From Enterobacteriaceae bacterium (lineage in GTDB: Bacteria; Pseudomonadota; Gammaproteobacteria; Enterobacterales; Enterobacteriaceae): DNA of 6,024 bases. The DNA is taken from contig JALAGK010000543.1 in NCBI GenBank assembly GCA_022712475.1, forward strand, positions 1 to 6,024, written 5' to 3'. The position numbers and the translations under genes were made by a program. This document shows positions 1 through 5,997 of the stretch, one piece after another. The notes under the pieces were generated by a model. The model made no database searches. It saw nothing but the letters and a program-made list of their open reading frames with translations, and was not told the DNA's origin. How positions within the stretch are numbered: the stretch's first letter is position 1; every line of letters starts with the position of its first letter.

Positions 1-726
1 ATTATTACTGGCGCGGCCTCCCCGCGCGGTTTAGGGTTTGCCACCGCTAAATTGTTTGCTGAACAGGGCGCGAAAGTGGTGTTAATTGACCTTGATGCCG
101 GGGCCAGCCAAAAAGCGGCGGCTATGCTCGGCGAACAGCACTTGGGCGTGGCGGCAAACGTCGCGAATGAGCAGCAGGTGAGCGCGGCAATGGAGCAGGT
201 GCTGGCGAAATATGGCCGCGTGGATATTCTGGTGAATAACGCGGGCATCACCCAGCCCATTAAGCTTATGGATATCAAGCGCGACAACTACGATGCCGTG
301 CTAGATGTCAGCCTGCGCGGCACGCTGATAATGTCGCAGGCGGTCATTCCCACCATGCGCGCGCAACAATCCGGCAGCATTGTCTGTATCTCCTCCGTTT
401 CCGCCCAGCGCGGTGGTGGTATTTTCGGGGGCCCGCACTACAGCGCTGCAAAAGCCGGCGTTCTGGGCCTGGCAAAAGCCATGGCGCGCGAACTGGGGCC
501 GGATAACGTGCGTGTTAACTGCATCACGCCAGGCCTGATTCAGACCGATATCACCGCAGGCAAACTGAGTGACGAGATGAAGGCTGGGATTGTGGCCGGT
601 ATTCCGTTAAATCGCCTTGGTGAAGCGTCGGATATTGCTAACGCTGCGTTGTTCCTTGGCAGTGACCTGGCGGCTTATTCCACCGGCATCACGCTCGACG
701 TGAACGGCGGAATGTTAATTCACTAA
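1..726 (+). CDS. Short-chain dehydrogenase/reductase (SDR), 5' end cut by window
   Basis: This is an NAD(P)-dependent oxidoreductase of the classical SDR family, cytoplasmic, missing only about 5-10 N-terminal residues. The open frame runs from base 1, so 241 residues are visible. The Rossmann cofactor loop TGAASPRGLG is at visible residues 3-12, with two more residues between the glycines than the usual TGxxxGxG. The NNAG motif is at 79-82. The catalytic triad is probably Ser132 (in ISSVS), Tyr147 and Lys151 (YSAAK). The Ser-Tyr spacing is 15 instead of the usual 13 because of the glycine-rich RGGGIFGG insertion. An acidic residue after the second beta strand (LIDLD) favours NAD over NADP. 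The C-terminus DVNGGMLIH is typical of the family. The gene is 13 nt upstream of a split transketolase, so by inference it oxidises a sugar alcohol or sugar for that pathway. The exact substrate cannot be read from the sequence. Confidence 0.93.
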   Translation: MITGAASPRGLGFATAKLFAEQGAKVVLIDLDAGASQKAAAMLGEQHLGVAANVANEQQVSAAMEQVLAKYGRVDILVNNAGITQPIKLMDIKRDNYDAVLDVSLRGTLIMSQAVIPTMRAQQSGSIVCISSVSAQRGGGIFGGPHYSAAKAGVLGLAKAMARELGPDNVRVNCITPGLIQTDITAGKLSDEMKAGIVAGIPLNRLGEASDIANAALFLGSDLAAYSTGITLDVNGGMLIH

Positions 727-739
727 TTGGGGAATCATC

Positions 740-1588
740 ATGTCGCAAACGGATATTCAAAAAGTTGCCGCGGCAGCGTGGCGCATTCGCCGCTACGCCC
801 TGCGCATGGGCGAAGTCCAGGGGCAGGGCTATATCGGGCAGGCGCTGGGTTACGCAGATGTACTGGCAACGGCCTTCGCCCACATCATGAACTTTCGCCC
901 GCAGGAGCCGGAGTGGGAAGCGCGTGACCGCTTTCTGCTTTCCCACGGGCATTACGCGATTGCTTATTACGCCGCGCTGATTGAGGCGGGCATTATTCCC
1001 GAAGATGAGCTTGAGACCTACGGTTTTGACAACAGTCGTTTGCCGATGTCCGGTATGGCGACTTATACGCCTGGCATGGAAATTTCCGGTGGTTCACTCG
1101 GGCAGGGGCTGAGTATCGCGGTTGGCATGGCGCTGGGCGTGAAGCAAAAGGGTAGTCGCGTGCTGGTGATTAACTCAATGTCTGATGGCGAGTTGGACGA
1201 AGGTTCAGTCTGGGAAGCGGCAATGTCGGCCGCGCACTACGGGCTGTCCAGGCTAATTAATATCGTTGATATCAATAAACAGCAGGCCGATGGTGATTCG
1301 CGCAAAATTCTCGGCTTTGAACCGCTGGAAGAGAAGTGGGCTTCGTTTGGCTGGTTTGTGCAGCGCATTAACGGCAACGACGTTGCTGCGGTCGTTGAGG
1401 CGTTTGAAAAAGCGCGTGATTATCCTGAGCAGAAGCCGCGCGTTATCCTGTGCGACACCCTGATGGGCAAGGGCGTGCCGTTCCTTGAAACCCGCGATAA
1501 GAACCACTTTATTCGCGTTGATGCAGATGAATGGCAAAAAGCCATTGCGGTACTGGATGCCAATAAACCGGAAGGAGTGAAAGCATGA
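740..1588 (+). CDS. Transketolase, N-terminal (ThDP-binding) subunit of a split enzyme
   Basis: This 282-residue protein covers only the first third to half of a normal transketolase (about 660 residues), so it needs the next gene product to be active. Together they should move a two-carbon ketol unit between sugar phosphates using thiamine diphosphate (ThDP) and a divalent metal. Visible signatures are SHGHY (68-72), GSLGQGLS (118-125), the ThDP/metal motif SDGE (148-151) with its partner Asn179 in VDIN, and GKGVPFLE (243-250). The canonical GDG motif here reads SDG. The ATG at 740 has GGGGA at 729-733 with a 6-nt spacer. The gene lies 13 nt after the dehydrogenase and overlaps the C-terminal subunit gene by 4 nt (ATGA). 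Family assignment is firm. The substrate is not known; split transketolases occur in several specialised sugar pathways, for example apulose-4-phosphate transketolase AptAB. Confidence 0.93.
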   Translation: MSQTDIQKVAAAAWRIRRYALRMGEVQGQGYIGQALGYADVLATAFAHIMNFRPQEPEWEARDRFLLSHGHYAIAYYAALIEAGIIPEDELETYGFDNSRLPMSGMATYTPGMEISGGSLGQGLSIAVGMALGVKQKGSRVLVINSMSDGELDEGSVWEAAMSAAHYGLSRLINIVDINKQQADGDSRKILGFEPLEEKWASFGWFVQRINGNDVAAVVEAFEKARDYPEQKPRVILCDTLMGKGVPFLETRDKNHFIRVDADEWQKAIAVLDANKPEGVKA

Positions 1589-2586
1589 GCCAGAGCACGC
1601 AGAACAAACCGCGTCTGACGACGTCCGCGATGATTGCTTCTATCGCGGAGGAAGGCCAGGAAACTCGCGCTGCACCGTTTGGCCACGCGCTGGTGGAGCT
1701 CGCGAATTCACGCCCGGACATCGTTGGTATGACGGCGGATTTGTCTAAATATACTGATCTGCATATTTTTGCCCAGGCGCACCCTGAGCGTTTTTTCCAG
1801 ATGGGAATGGCAGAGCAATTGCTGATGGGTGCGGCTGGCGGTATGGCTAAAGAGGGTTTTACGCCGTTTGTCACGACCTATGCTGTGTTCGCCACGCGTC
1901 GCGCCTATGATTTTATCCATCAGGTGATTGCTGAAGAGCAGCTGAACGTAAAAATCTGCGCCGCGCTGCCGGGTCTGACTACCGGCTACGGTCCGAGCCA
2001 TCAGGCTACGGAAGACATTGCCATTATGCGTGGTATTCCGGGTATGACCGTTATCGATCCCTGTGATGCTATTGAAATTGAGCAGGCGGTACCGGCAATG
2101 GCTGAGCATAACGGGCCGGTTTATATGCGTTTGCTGCGCGGTAAGGTGCCGGTGGTGCTTGAGAAGTACGACTACAAGTTTGAGATTGGCAAGGCGCGTT
2201 TGCTCGAAGACGGGCGTGACGTGCTGATTATTTCCTCCGGCCTGATGACCATGCGCGCGCTGGAAGCGGCGGAAAAGCTGCGTAAGGATAACGTGAGCGT
2301 GGCGGTGCTGCATGTGCCAACCATCAAACCGCTGGATGAAAAAGCCATTCTTGAACAGGCGTCAAAACCCGGGCGGCTGGTTATCACCGCCGAAAACCAC
2401 ACCTGCGTGGGCGGGTTAAGTGAGGCCGTGGCATCGCTCCTGATGCGTGAAGGCGTGCATGCGGCATTCAGCACTATCACCCTACCTGATGCGTTCCTTG
2501 ACGCCGGGGCGTTGCCCACGCTGCATGACCGCTACGGCATTTCGGGAAATGCGATGGTGGAAACCATCAAAGGCAGGCTTAAGTAA
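1585..2586 (+). CDS. Transketolase, C-terminal (pyrimidine-binding) subunit of a split enzyme
   Basis: This 333-residue protein supplies the other half of the split transketolase. The pyrimidine-binding domain spans about residues 28-190. It includes the catalytic glutamate Glu77 in GMAEQ, which in this family activates the ThDP aminopyrimidine ring, and GYGPSHQATED (134-144), whose His139 matches a conserved active-site histidine. The transketolase C-terminal domain follows at about 205-325, with TAENH and GGLSEAV at 268-282. The start is well supported: AAGGAG at 1572-1577 lies 7 nt before the ATG, inside the end of the upstream subunit gene. The ATGA overlap suggests translational coupling and roughly equal amounts of the two subunits. 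This is the last gene of the operon, followed by a structured untranslated stretch and a terminator. Subunits of 1-deoxyxylulose-5-phosphate synthase or pyruvate dehydrogenase E1-beta share the fold, but the motifs fit transketolase better. Confidence 0.93.
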   Translation: MSQSTQNKPRLTTSAMIASIAEEGQETRAAPFGHALVELANSRPDIVGMTADLSKYTDLHIFAQAHPERFFQMGMAEQLLMGAAGGMAKEGFTPFVTTYAVFATRRAYDFIHQVIAEEQLNVKICAALPGLTTGYGPSHQATEDIAIMRGIPGMTVIDPCDAIEIEQAVPAMAEHNGPVYMRLLRGKVPVVLEKYDYKFEIGKARLLEDGRDVLIISSGLMTMRALEAAEKLRKDNVSVAVLHVPTIKPLDEKAILEQASKPGRLVITAENHTCVGGLSEAVASLLMREGVHAAFSTITLPDAFLDAGALPTLHDRYGISGNAMVETIKGRLK

Positions 2587-2591
2587 TGCAA

Positions 2592-2689
2592 TGCCACCGG
2601 GCCTGCGGCGGCAGAGTGAATAAAAGGTTTTTCAGCCTCACGGCTGAGGGTATTACCCAAATCCTGGGCTGTTACGTCGACAGCTCCGG
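2592..2689 (+). other. Structured 3' untranslated stretch with three stem-loops before the terminator
   Basis: No gene is visible between the transketolase stop and the terminator. By eye the plus strand can form three stem-loops in a row. The first pairs TGCCACC (2592-2598) with GGCGGCA (2607-2613), one mismatch. The second pairs TCAGCC (2632-2637) with GGCTGA (2642-2647), perfect with a 4-nt loop. The third pairs CCTGGGCTGT (2663-2672) with ACAGCTCCGG (2680-2689), one mismatch and one G-U pair. With the terminator hairpin this makes four. The stretch could be plain mRNA-stabilising structure or a 3'-derived small RNA. The pairing is seen; the function is inference. Confidence 0.4.
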
Positions 2690-2701
2690 TTGACAGTCCT
2701 T

Positions 2702-2727
2702 GCCGCCATTTACTGGCGGCCTTTTTT
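2702..2727 (+). terminator. Rho-independent terminator of the dehydrogenase-transketolase operon
   Basis: A perfect 7-bp stem GCCGCCA (2702-2708) and TGGCGGC (2714-2720) encloses the loop TTTAC. After one C it is followed by six T (2722-2727). It lies 116 nt after the last stop codon of the operon and faces the catalase terminator. Confidence 0.9.
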
Positions 2728-2754
2728 AACCGCAGGTACTTGCTGCTGTTGCGC

Positions 2755-2781
2755 AAAAAAACGGGAGCCATCAGGCCCCCG
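2755..2781 (-). terminator. Rho-independent terminator of katA
   Basis: Read on the minus strand, CGGGGGCC (2781-2774) pairs with GGCTCCCG (2769-2762) around the loop TGAT. This gives an 8-bp stem with one G-U pair, followed directly by seven T (2761-2755). It begins 24 nt past the catalase stop codon. Only 27 bp separate it from the opposing operon terminator. Confidence 0.9.
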
Positions 2782-2805
2782 CGGTTAACAACGTAACGGT
2801 ATGAG

Positions 2806-4254
2806 TTACTTGGCGTTTTTCAGTGCTTCAAGCGCTGCCGCAACGCCTGCGCCGTATTCAGGATGAACCTGGCTAAACAGGCCAATCTGGCGCTCCTGGA
2901 TAAATTCCGGGATCTGCACCAGTTCGCTGGCGATACGGTCAAACATACGCTGGTGCTCTTCTTTGCTCAGTAGTTCGAACAGCGCGCGCGGCTGGCTGAA
3001 GTAGTCTTCATCTTCGCGTTGGTTCCAGTGGTCGGCGGCACCTTCGAGTGACAGTGGCGGCTCGCTAAAGTCCGGCTGCTCCTGGAAGACACCAAAGCTG
3101 TTCGGCTCATAGGTCGGGCCGTTACCACTATTGCCATCAACGCGCATTGCGCCATCGCGATGATAGTTGTGGAACGGGCAGCGCGGGGCGTTGACCGGGA
3201 TCTGATGATGGTTAACGCCCAGGCGGTAGCGGTGTGCATCGCCGTAGGAGAACAGACGGCCCTGCAACATACGGTCTGGTGAGAAGCTAATGCCCGGCAC
3301 CACGTTTGCCGGCGAGACGGCAAGCTGCTCAACTTCAGCAAAATAGTTGTCAGGGTTACGGTTTAGCTCCAGCACGCCCACTTCAATCAGCGGGTAGTCA
3401 CCGTGCGGCCAGACTTTGGTCAGGTCAAACGGGTTGTATGGGACTTTAGACGCTTCGGCTTCCGGCATTATCTGCACAAACAGCGTCCAGCGCGGGTAAT
3501 CGCCGTTTTCAATGGCCTCAAACAGGTCACGCTGTGAGCTTTCACGGTCTTCTGCGACCAGACGTTTGGCTTCGTCATCCATCAGGTTTTCAATGCCCTG
3601 CTGGTTTTTCAGGTGGAATTTCACCCAGTAACGTTCGTTGTTGCTGTTGATGAAGCTAAAGGTATGGCTACCAAAACCGTGCATATGACGATAGGAACGA
3701 GGCAGGCCGCGGTCGCTGTAGTCGATGGTCAACTGGTGCAGGGTTTCTGGCTGTAGTGAGAAGAAGTCCCACTTGTAGGTTGGGTTGCGCAGGTTAGTAC
3801 GCGGATCGCGTTTGACAACGTGGTTGAGGTCCGGGAACTTCAGCGGGTCACGCAGGTAAAACACGGGTGTGTTGTTGCCCACCAGATCCCAGTTACCTTC
3901 TTCGGTGTAAAACTTAATGGAGAAGCCACGGATATCACGTTCAGCATCGGCTGCCCCGCGTTCACCGGCAACGGTGGAGAAACGAATGAACAGGTCGGTT
4001 TTTTTGCCAATGTCGGAGAAGATTTTTGCGCGGGTGTAAGAGGAAATATCGTGAGTCACGGTGAAGGTACCGTAAGCACCGGAACCTTTAGCGTGCATGC
4101 GGCGTTCCGGGATAACTTCACGATCAAAATGCGCCAGCTTTTCAAGGAACCAGACATCCTGCAACAGCATGGGACCGCGTTTTCCGGCTGTAGCAACGTT
4201 ATTGTTATACGCTACGGGAGCGCCAGAGGCGGTGGTTAATCCTTTCTTGCTCAT
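2806..4254 (-). CDS. katA: Monofunctional haem catalase, small-subunit type
   Basis: This cytoplasmic enzyme converts hydrogen peroxide to water and oxygen with a haem group. The 482-residue protein is very close to Proteus mirabilis catalase (484 residues) from memory of that sequence, so it belongs to the small-subunit group (clade 3), which usually binds NADPH. Family active-site residues are all present at the same numbers: distal His54 in RRMHAKG, Asn127 in VGNNTP, and the proximal haem ligand Tyr337 in [14 protein letters not shown]. The C-terminus ends near HPEYGAG, without the flavodoxin-like domain of large KatE-type catalases. The start is set at 4254: AAGGAG (4267-4262) is 7 nt before this ATG and only 4 nt before a second ATG at 4257-4255, which would add one Met. 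It is a single-gene unit, convergent with the transketolase operon and divergent from yfaY. E. coli K-12 has KatG and KatE but no enzyme of this type. No OxyR site was convincingly seen. Confidence 0.96.
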   Translation of the reverse strand: MSKKGLTTASGAPVAYNNNVATAGKRGPMLLQDVWFLEKLAHFDREVIPERRMHAKGSGAYGTFTVTHDISSYTRAKIFSDIGKKTDLFIRFSTVAGERGAADAERDIRGFSIKFYTEEGNWDLVGNNTPVFYLRDPLKFPDLNHVVKRDPRTNLRNPTYKWDFFSLQPETLHQLTIDYSDRGLPRSYRHMHGFGSHTFSFINSNNERYWVKFHLKNQQGIENLMDDEAKRLVAEDRESSQRDLFEAIENGDYPRWTLFVQIMPEAEASKVPYNPFDLTKVWPHGDYPLIEVGVLELNRNPDNYFAEVEQLAVSPANVVPGISFSPDRMLQGRLFSYGDAHRYRLGVNHHQIPVNAPRCPFHNYHRDGAMRVDGNSGNGPTYEPNSFGVFQEQPDFSEPPLSLEGAADHWNQREDEDYFSQPRALFELLSKEEHQRMFDRIASELVQIPEFIQERQIGLFSQVHPEYGAGVAAALEALKNAK

Positions 4255-4514
4255 CATTAGTCTCCTTAGGAGTAAGATATTGAAAGTCGTGCGTGAATCA
4301 GACGGATGGCCTGCTGACGACATTCTTTACCGTTGGCCTGTTTGCGGCAATTCGGCTTTTTCTATTACAGTCATACCCTTTCTCTGTCAGACGAAGCGAG
4401 GCGTTTTTGAATATATTACAAAAATCGGAGATTTTACCCGACGAGTAGCACATTAATCGAGCGGTTGAGTGATATTGCCAAATATTCCTCCGAAATGTGA
4501 CGTGGAGCTAATGA
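4255..4514. other. Divergent katA-yfaY intergenic region, no gene
   Basis: These 260 bp must hold the promoters for both neighbours. On the minus strand, -10-like hexamers TAAAAT (4436-4431) and TATATT (4415-4410) stand 177-182 and 156-161 nt before the katA ATG. Neither has a good -35 at the right distance. A CTGACA (complement of 4385-4390) is followed by TGTAAT at a short 15-bp spacing. On the plus strand no convincing sigma-70 pair was found for yfaY; GATATT at 4471-4476 is the best -10-like element. An AT-rich inverted repeat lies at 4404-4424. The promoter assignments are weak. Confidence 0.35.
4404..4424. repeat. AT-rich inverted repeat in the katA-yfaY intergenic region
   Basis: Arms TTTTTG (4404-4409) and CAAAAA (4419-4424) are perfect inverted copies around a 9-bp AT-only centre. 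It overlaps the katA-side -10-like TATATT. The symmetry and spacing could suit a dimeric regulator or just reflect AT-rich promoter DNA. No regulator is assigned. Confidence 0.3.
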
Positions 4515-5714
4515 ATGATAAAGATTGAAATGCTGTCTACAGGTGACGAAGTGCTGCACGGCCAGATAGTGGATACCAACGCGGCCTGGCTTGCGGACTA
4601 TCTGTTTAGTCAGGGATTGCCGATGTGTGGGCGCAGCACGGTTGGGGATGCGCTTGATGCCTTAGAGGCGGCGTTGCGTGAGCGAAGCCAGCATGCGGAT
4701 GTGCTGATTGTAAACGGTGGACTGGGGCCGACCAGTGATGACCTGAGCGCCGAGGCAGCAGCACGGGCACTGGGCCAGCCGTTGGTGGAAAGTGCCGAAT
4801 GGCTGGCGCGTATGACGCAGTATTTTGCTGAGCGCGGCAGAGAAATGGCACCGTCAAATCGCAAACAGGCGCAACTGCCTGCCGGTAGCGAGATGATCGA
4901 TAACCCGGTTGGAACTGCCTGTGGATTTGCGATAACGCTCAACCGCTGCCTTATCTTTTTTACGCCAGGTGTTCCTTCAGAGTTTAAGGTGATGGTGGAG
5001 CAACAAATCGTGCCGCGTTTGCGCGCCCGTTTTACGCTTGCAGAGCCGCCGCTGTGTCTGCGCTTAACGACGTTTGGACGTGGTGAAAGCAGCCTGGCGC
5101 AGCAGCTTGATACGCTCGCACTGCCCGCCGATGTGGTGCTGGGTTATCGCTCCAGTGCGCCCATTATTGAGCTCAAACTTACTGGCCCGGCAGCCAGGCG
5201 TGAGGAAATGCTGCGGGTCTGGGAGGACGTGAAGCGGGAGGCGGGAGACAGCCTCATTTTTGAAGGCACGGCAGGGCTTGCCGCGTCGGTAGGTGAGCTT
5301 CTGGCTACGTGCGGGCAGAGTCTTGCGGTGAGTGAGCAGTTCAGCAACGGGCTATTGTGCTGGCAGTTGGGTGATGGTGGCGTCACGCCGGTATACGCCG
5401 AGGTATTGCCCTCACAGCCAGAAACGCTGGAACGTAGTCTGCAACGTGCGGCCGATTTCGCTGCACGGACCCGGGCTGATGTGGTTTTGTTGGTGGCACA
5501 GGCGGGCGACGATAGCATGAACTACGTCATTCACAGTGCACAAGGTGGGCAGGCTGTGCGTGCGGGGTTTAGCCTCAGTAACCGCGCATCGCGCGTGCAC
5601 CAGGACACCTGCGTCGTGATGGCGTTGAATTTGCTACGCCGCTGGCTGAGCGGCGAGCCACTGCGGGCACATTATGGCTGGGTGCACGTCTATGAACATA
5701 TCGTCACGCCGTAA
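4515..5714 (+). CDS. yfaY: CinA-family protein, nicotinamide mononucleotide deamidase-related YfaY
   Basis: The 399-residue cytoplasmic protein matches E. coli YfaY almost throughout and has the CinA layout. The N-terminal molybdopterin-binding-like (MoCF/COG1058) domain spans about residues 1-170, with LSTGDEVLHGQIVDTN at 7-22, NGGLGPTSDD at 67-76, PVGTACGF at 131-138 and FTPGVPSEF at 149-157. A middle segment leads to a C-terminal domain (about 255-395) related to NMN deamidase PncC. The PncC active-site signature AESCTGG is replaced here by SEQFSNG at 273-279, and the later GIAGPDGG is also eroded (VAQAGDDS, 327-334). Deamidase activity is therefore unlikely, in line with reports that E. 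coli YfaY is inactive as an NMN deamidase. Its real role is unknown. The ATG at 4515 has GGAG at 4504-4507 with a 7-nt spacer. It is a single-gene unit with its own terminator. Confidence 0.94.
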   Translation: MIKIEMLSTGDEVLHGQIVDTNAAWLADYLFSQGLPMCGRSTVGDALDALEAALRERSQHADVLIVNGGLGPTSDDLSAEAAARALGQPLVESAEWLARMTQYFAERGREMAPSNRKQAQLPAGSEMIDNPVGTACGFAITLNRCLIFFTPGVPSEFKVMVEQQIVPRLRARFTLAEPPLCLRLTTFGRGESSLAQQLDTLALPADVVLGYRSSAPIIELKLTGPAARREEMLRVWEDVKREAGDSLIFEGTAGLAASVGELLATCGQSLAVSEQFSNGLLCWQLGDGGVTPVYAEVLPSQPETLERSLQRAADFAARTRADVVLLVAQAGDDSMNYVIHSAQGGQAVRAGFSLSNRASRVHQDTCVVMALNLLRRWLSGEPLRAHYGWVHVYEHIVTP

Positions 5715-5727
5715 ACCACTTCCTTTC

Positions 5728-5750
5728 AGGCGACACGCTGTCGCCTTTTT
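5728..5750 (+). terminator. Rho-independent terminator of yfaY
   Basis: A perfect 8-bp stem AGGCGACA (5728-5735) and TGTCGCCT (5739-5746) closes the 3-nt loop CGC and runs into five T (5746-5750). It begins 14 nt after the yfaY stop codon and separates yfaY from glpT transcription. Confidence 0.92.
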
Positions 5751-5812
5751 CCTACCTCTTAAGACGTATAATTTGTTGCGAAATGCGCATTTTCGAAAGA
5801 AAAGGAAAAATT

Positions 5813-5834
5813 TTATGTGCGTTTAAGCACATAA
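5813..5834. promoter_or_regulatory. Probable CRP-binding site upstream of glpT
   Basis: A perfectly symmetric site has arms TTATGTGC (5813-5820) and GCACATAA (5827-5834) around GTTTAA. The core TGTGC-N6-GCACA has CRP spacing and matches 8 of 10 bases of TGTGA-N6-TCACA. E. coli glpTQ is known to be activated by cAMP-CRP. The centre, 5823.5, is about 60 bp before the start site expected from the -10 at 5871-5876, close to a class I position. Binding is inferred. Confidence 0.55.
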
Positions 5835-5865
5835 ACGATCTGTTTTTAATAAAAATGTAACACGA

Positions 5866-5881
5866 TGTGCGATATTTCAGA
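5866..5881. promoter_or_regulatory. Second CRP-like site overlapping the putative glpT -10
   Basis: TGTGC (5866-5870) and TCAGA (5877-5881) are separated by 6 bp, matching 8 of 10 bases of TGTGA-N6-TCACA. It covers the putative -10 hexamer, so if bound it would more likely repress or select another start. It may also be a chance match. Confidence 0.25.
5868..5876 (+). promoter_or_regulatory. Putative extended -10 element of the glpT promoter
   Basis: TGC followed by GATATT (-10 hexamer, 4 of 6 to TATAAT) forms an extended -10. No good -35 is present 16-18 bp upstream, which suits an activator-dependent promoter with the CRP-like palindrome at 5813-5834. Transcription would start near 5883, giving a leader of about 115 nt before glpT. 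Confidence 0.35.
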
Positions 5882-5958
5882 GAGAGCAGCACGCGTAACG
5901 CCGAATCTCAGGCGCGAAAAAGAACATCAAGATGTTTTTCAGGAACGCTGCTCTTTCT
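5879..5958 (+). repeat. Nested inverted repeats in the glpT leader
   Basis: The outer arms AGAGCAGC (5883-5890) and GCTGCTCT (5947-5954) are perfect complements, extendable to 5879-5958 with one G-U pair. Inside them, AAGAACATC (5920-5928) and GATGTTTTT (5931-5939) form a second stem with a tight loop. In RNA this would be a long hairpin arm near the 5' end of the glpT message. No T-tract follows, so it is not a terminator. The role is unknown. Confidence 0.4.
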
Positions 5959-5997
5959 TTGGTTAGATAAAAACAGAATCCTGGCCACGGAGGCTTC

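Noticed and set aside
52..54. TTG as the start codon of the dehydrogenase
   Set aside because: The same frame is open to base 1 and encodes the TGxxxxxGxG cofactor loop upstream of this codon, so the true start lies left of the window.
1708..2313. 201-codon open frame on the minus strand, antisense to the transketolase C-subunit gene
   Set aside because: It is fully inside a gene with clear family motifs, and its product shows no recognisable domain. It is a compositional shadow.
2587..2701. REP-type repeat in the GC-rich stretch after the transketolase gene
   Set aside because: It contains hairpins but not the conserved REP sequence, and only one copy is present in the window.
4255..4323. 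Longer catalase start at 4323 adding 23 residues
   Set aside because: It has no match to known catalases and ignores the AAGGAG site just before 4257-4252; His54, Asn127 and Tyr337 numbering fits the 4254 start.
4097..4456. 119-codon plus-strand open frame overlapping the katA 5' end and intergenic region
   Set aside because: Most of it is antisense to katA, with no recognisable domain and no convincing ribosome-binding site.
4511..4528. ATG at 4511 just before the yfaY start
   Set aside because: It is out of frame and stops after five codons; the ATG at 4515 has the well-spaced GGAG.
5767..5772. Perfect TATAAT as a glpT promoter
   Set aside because: The sequence 16-18 bp upstream is the T-tract of the yfaY terminator, with no -35 resemblance, and it would leave the CRP-like palindrome downstream of the start. 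A weak secondary promoter is not excluded.
5788..5797. GlpR operator half-site CATTTTCGAA
   Set aside because: It matches one half of the remembered GlpR consensus well, but the adjoining second half does not match, so an operator is not supported.
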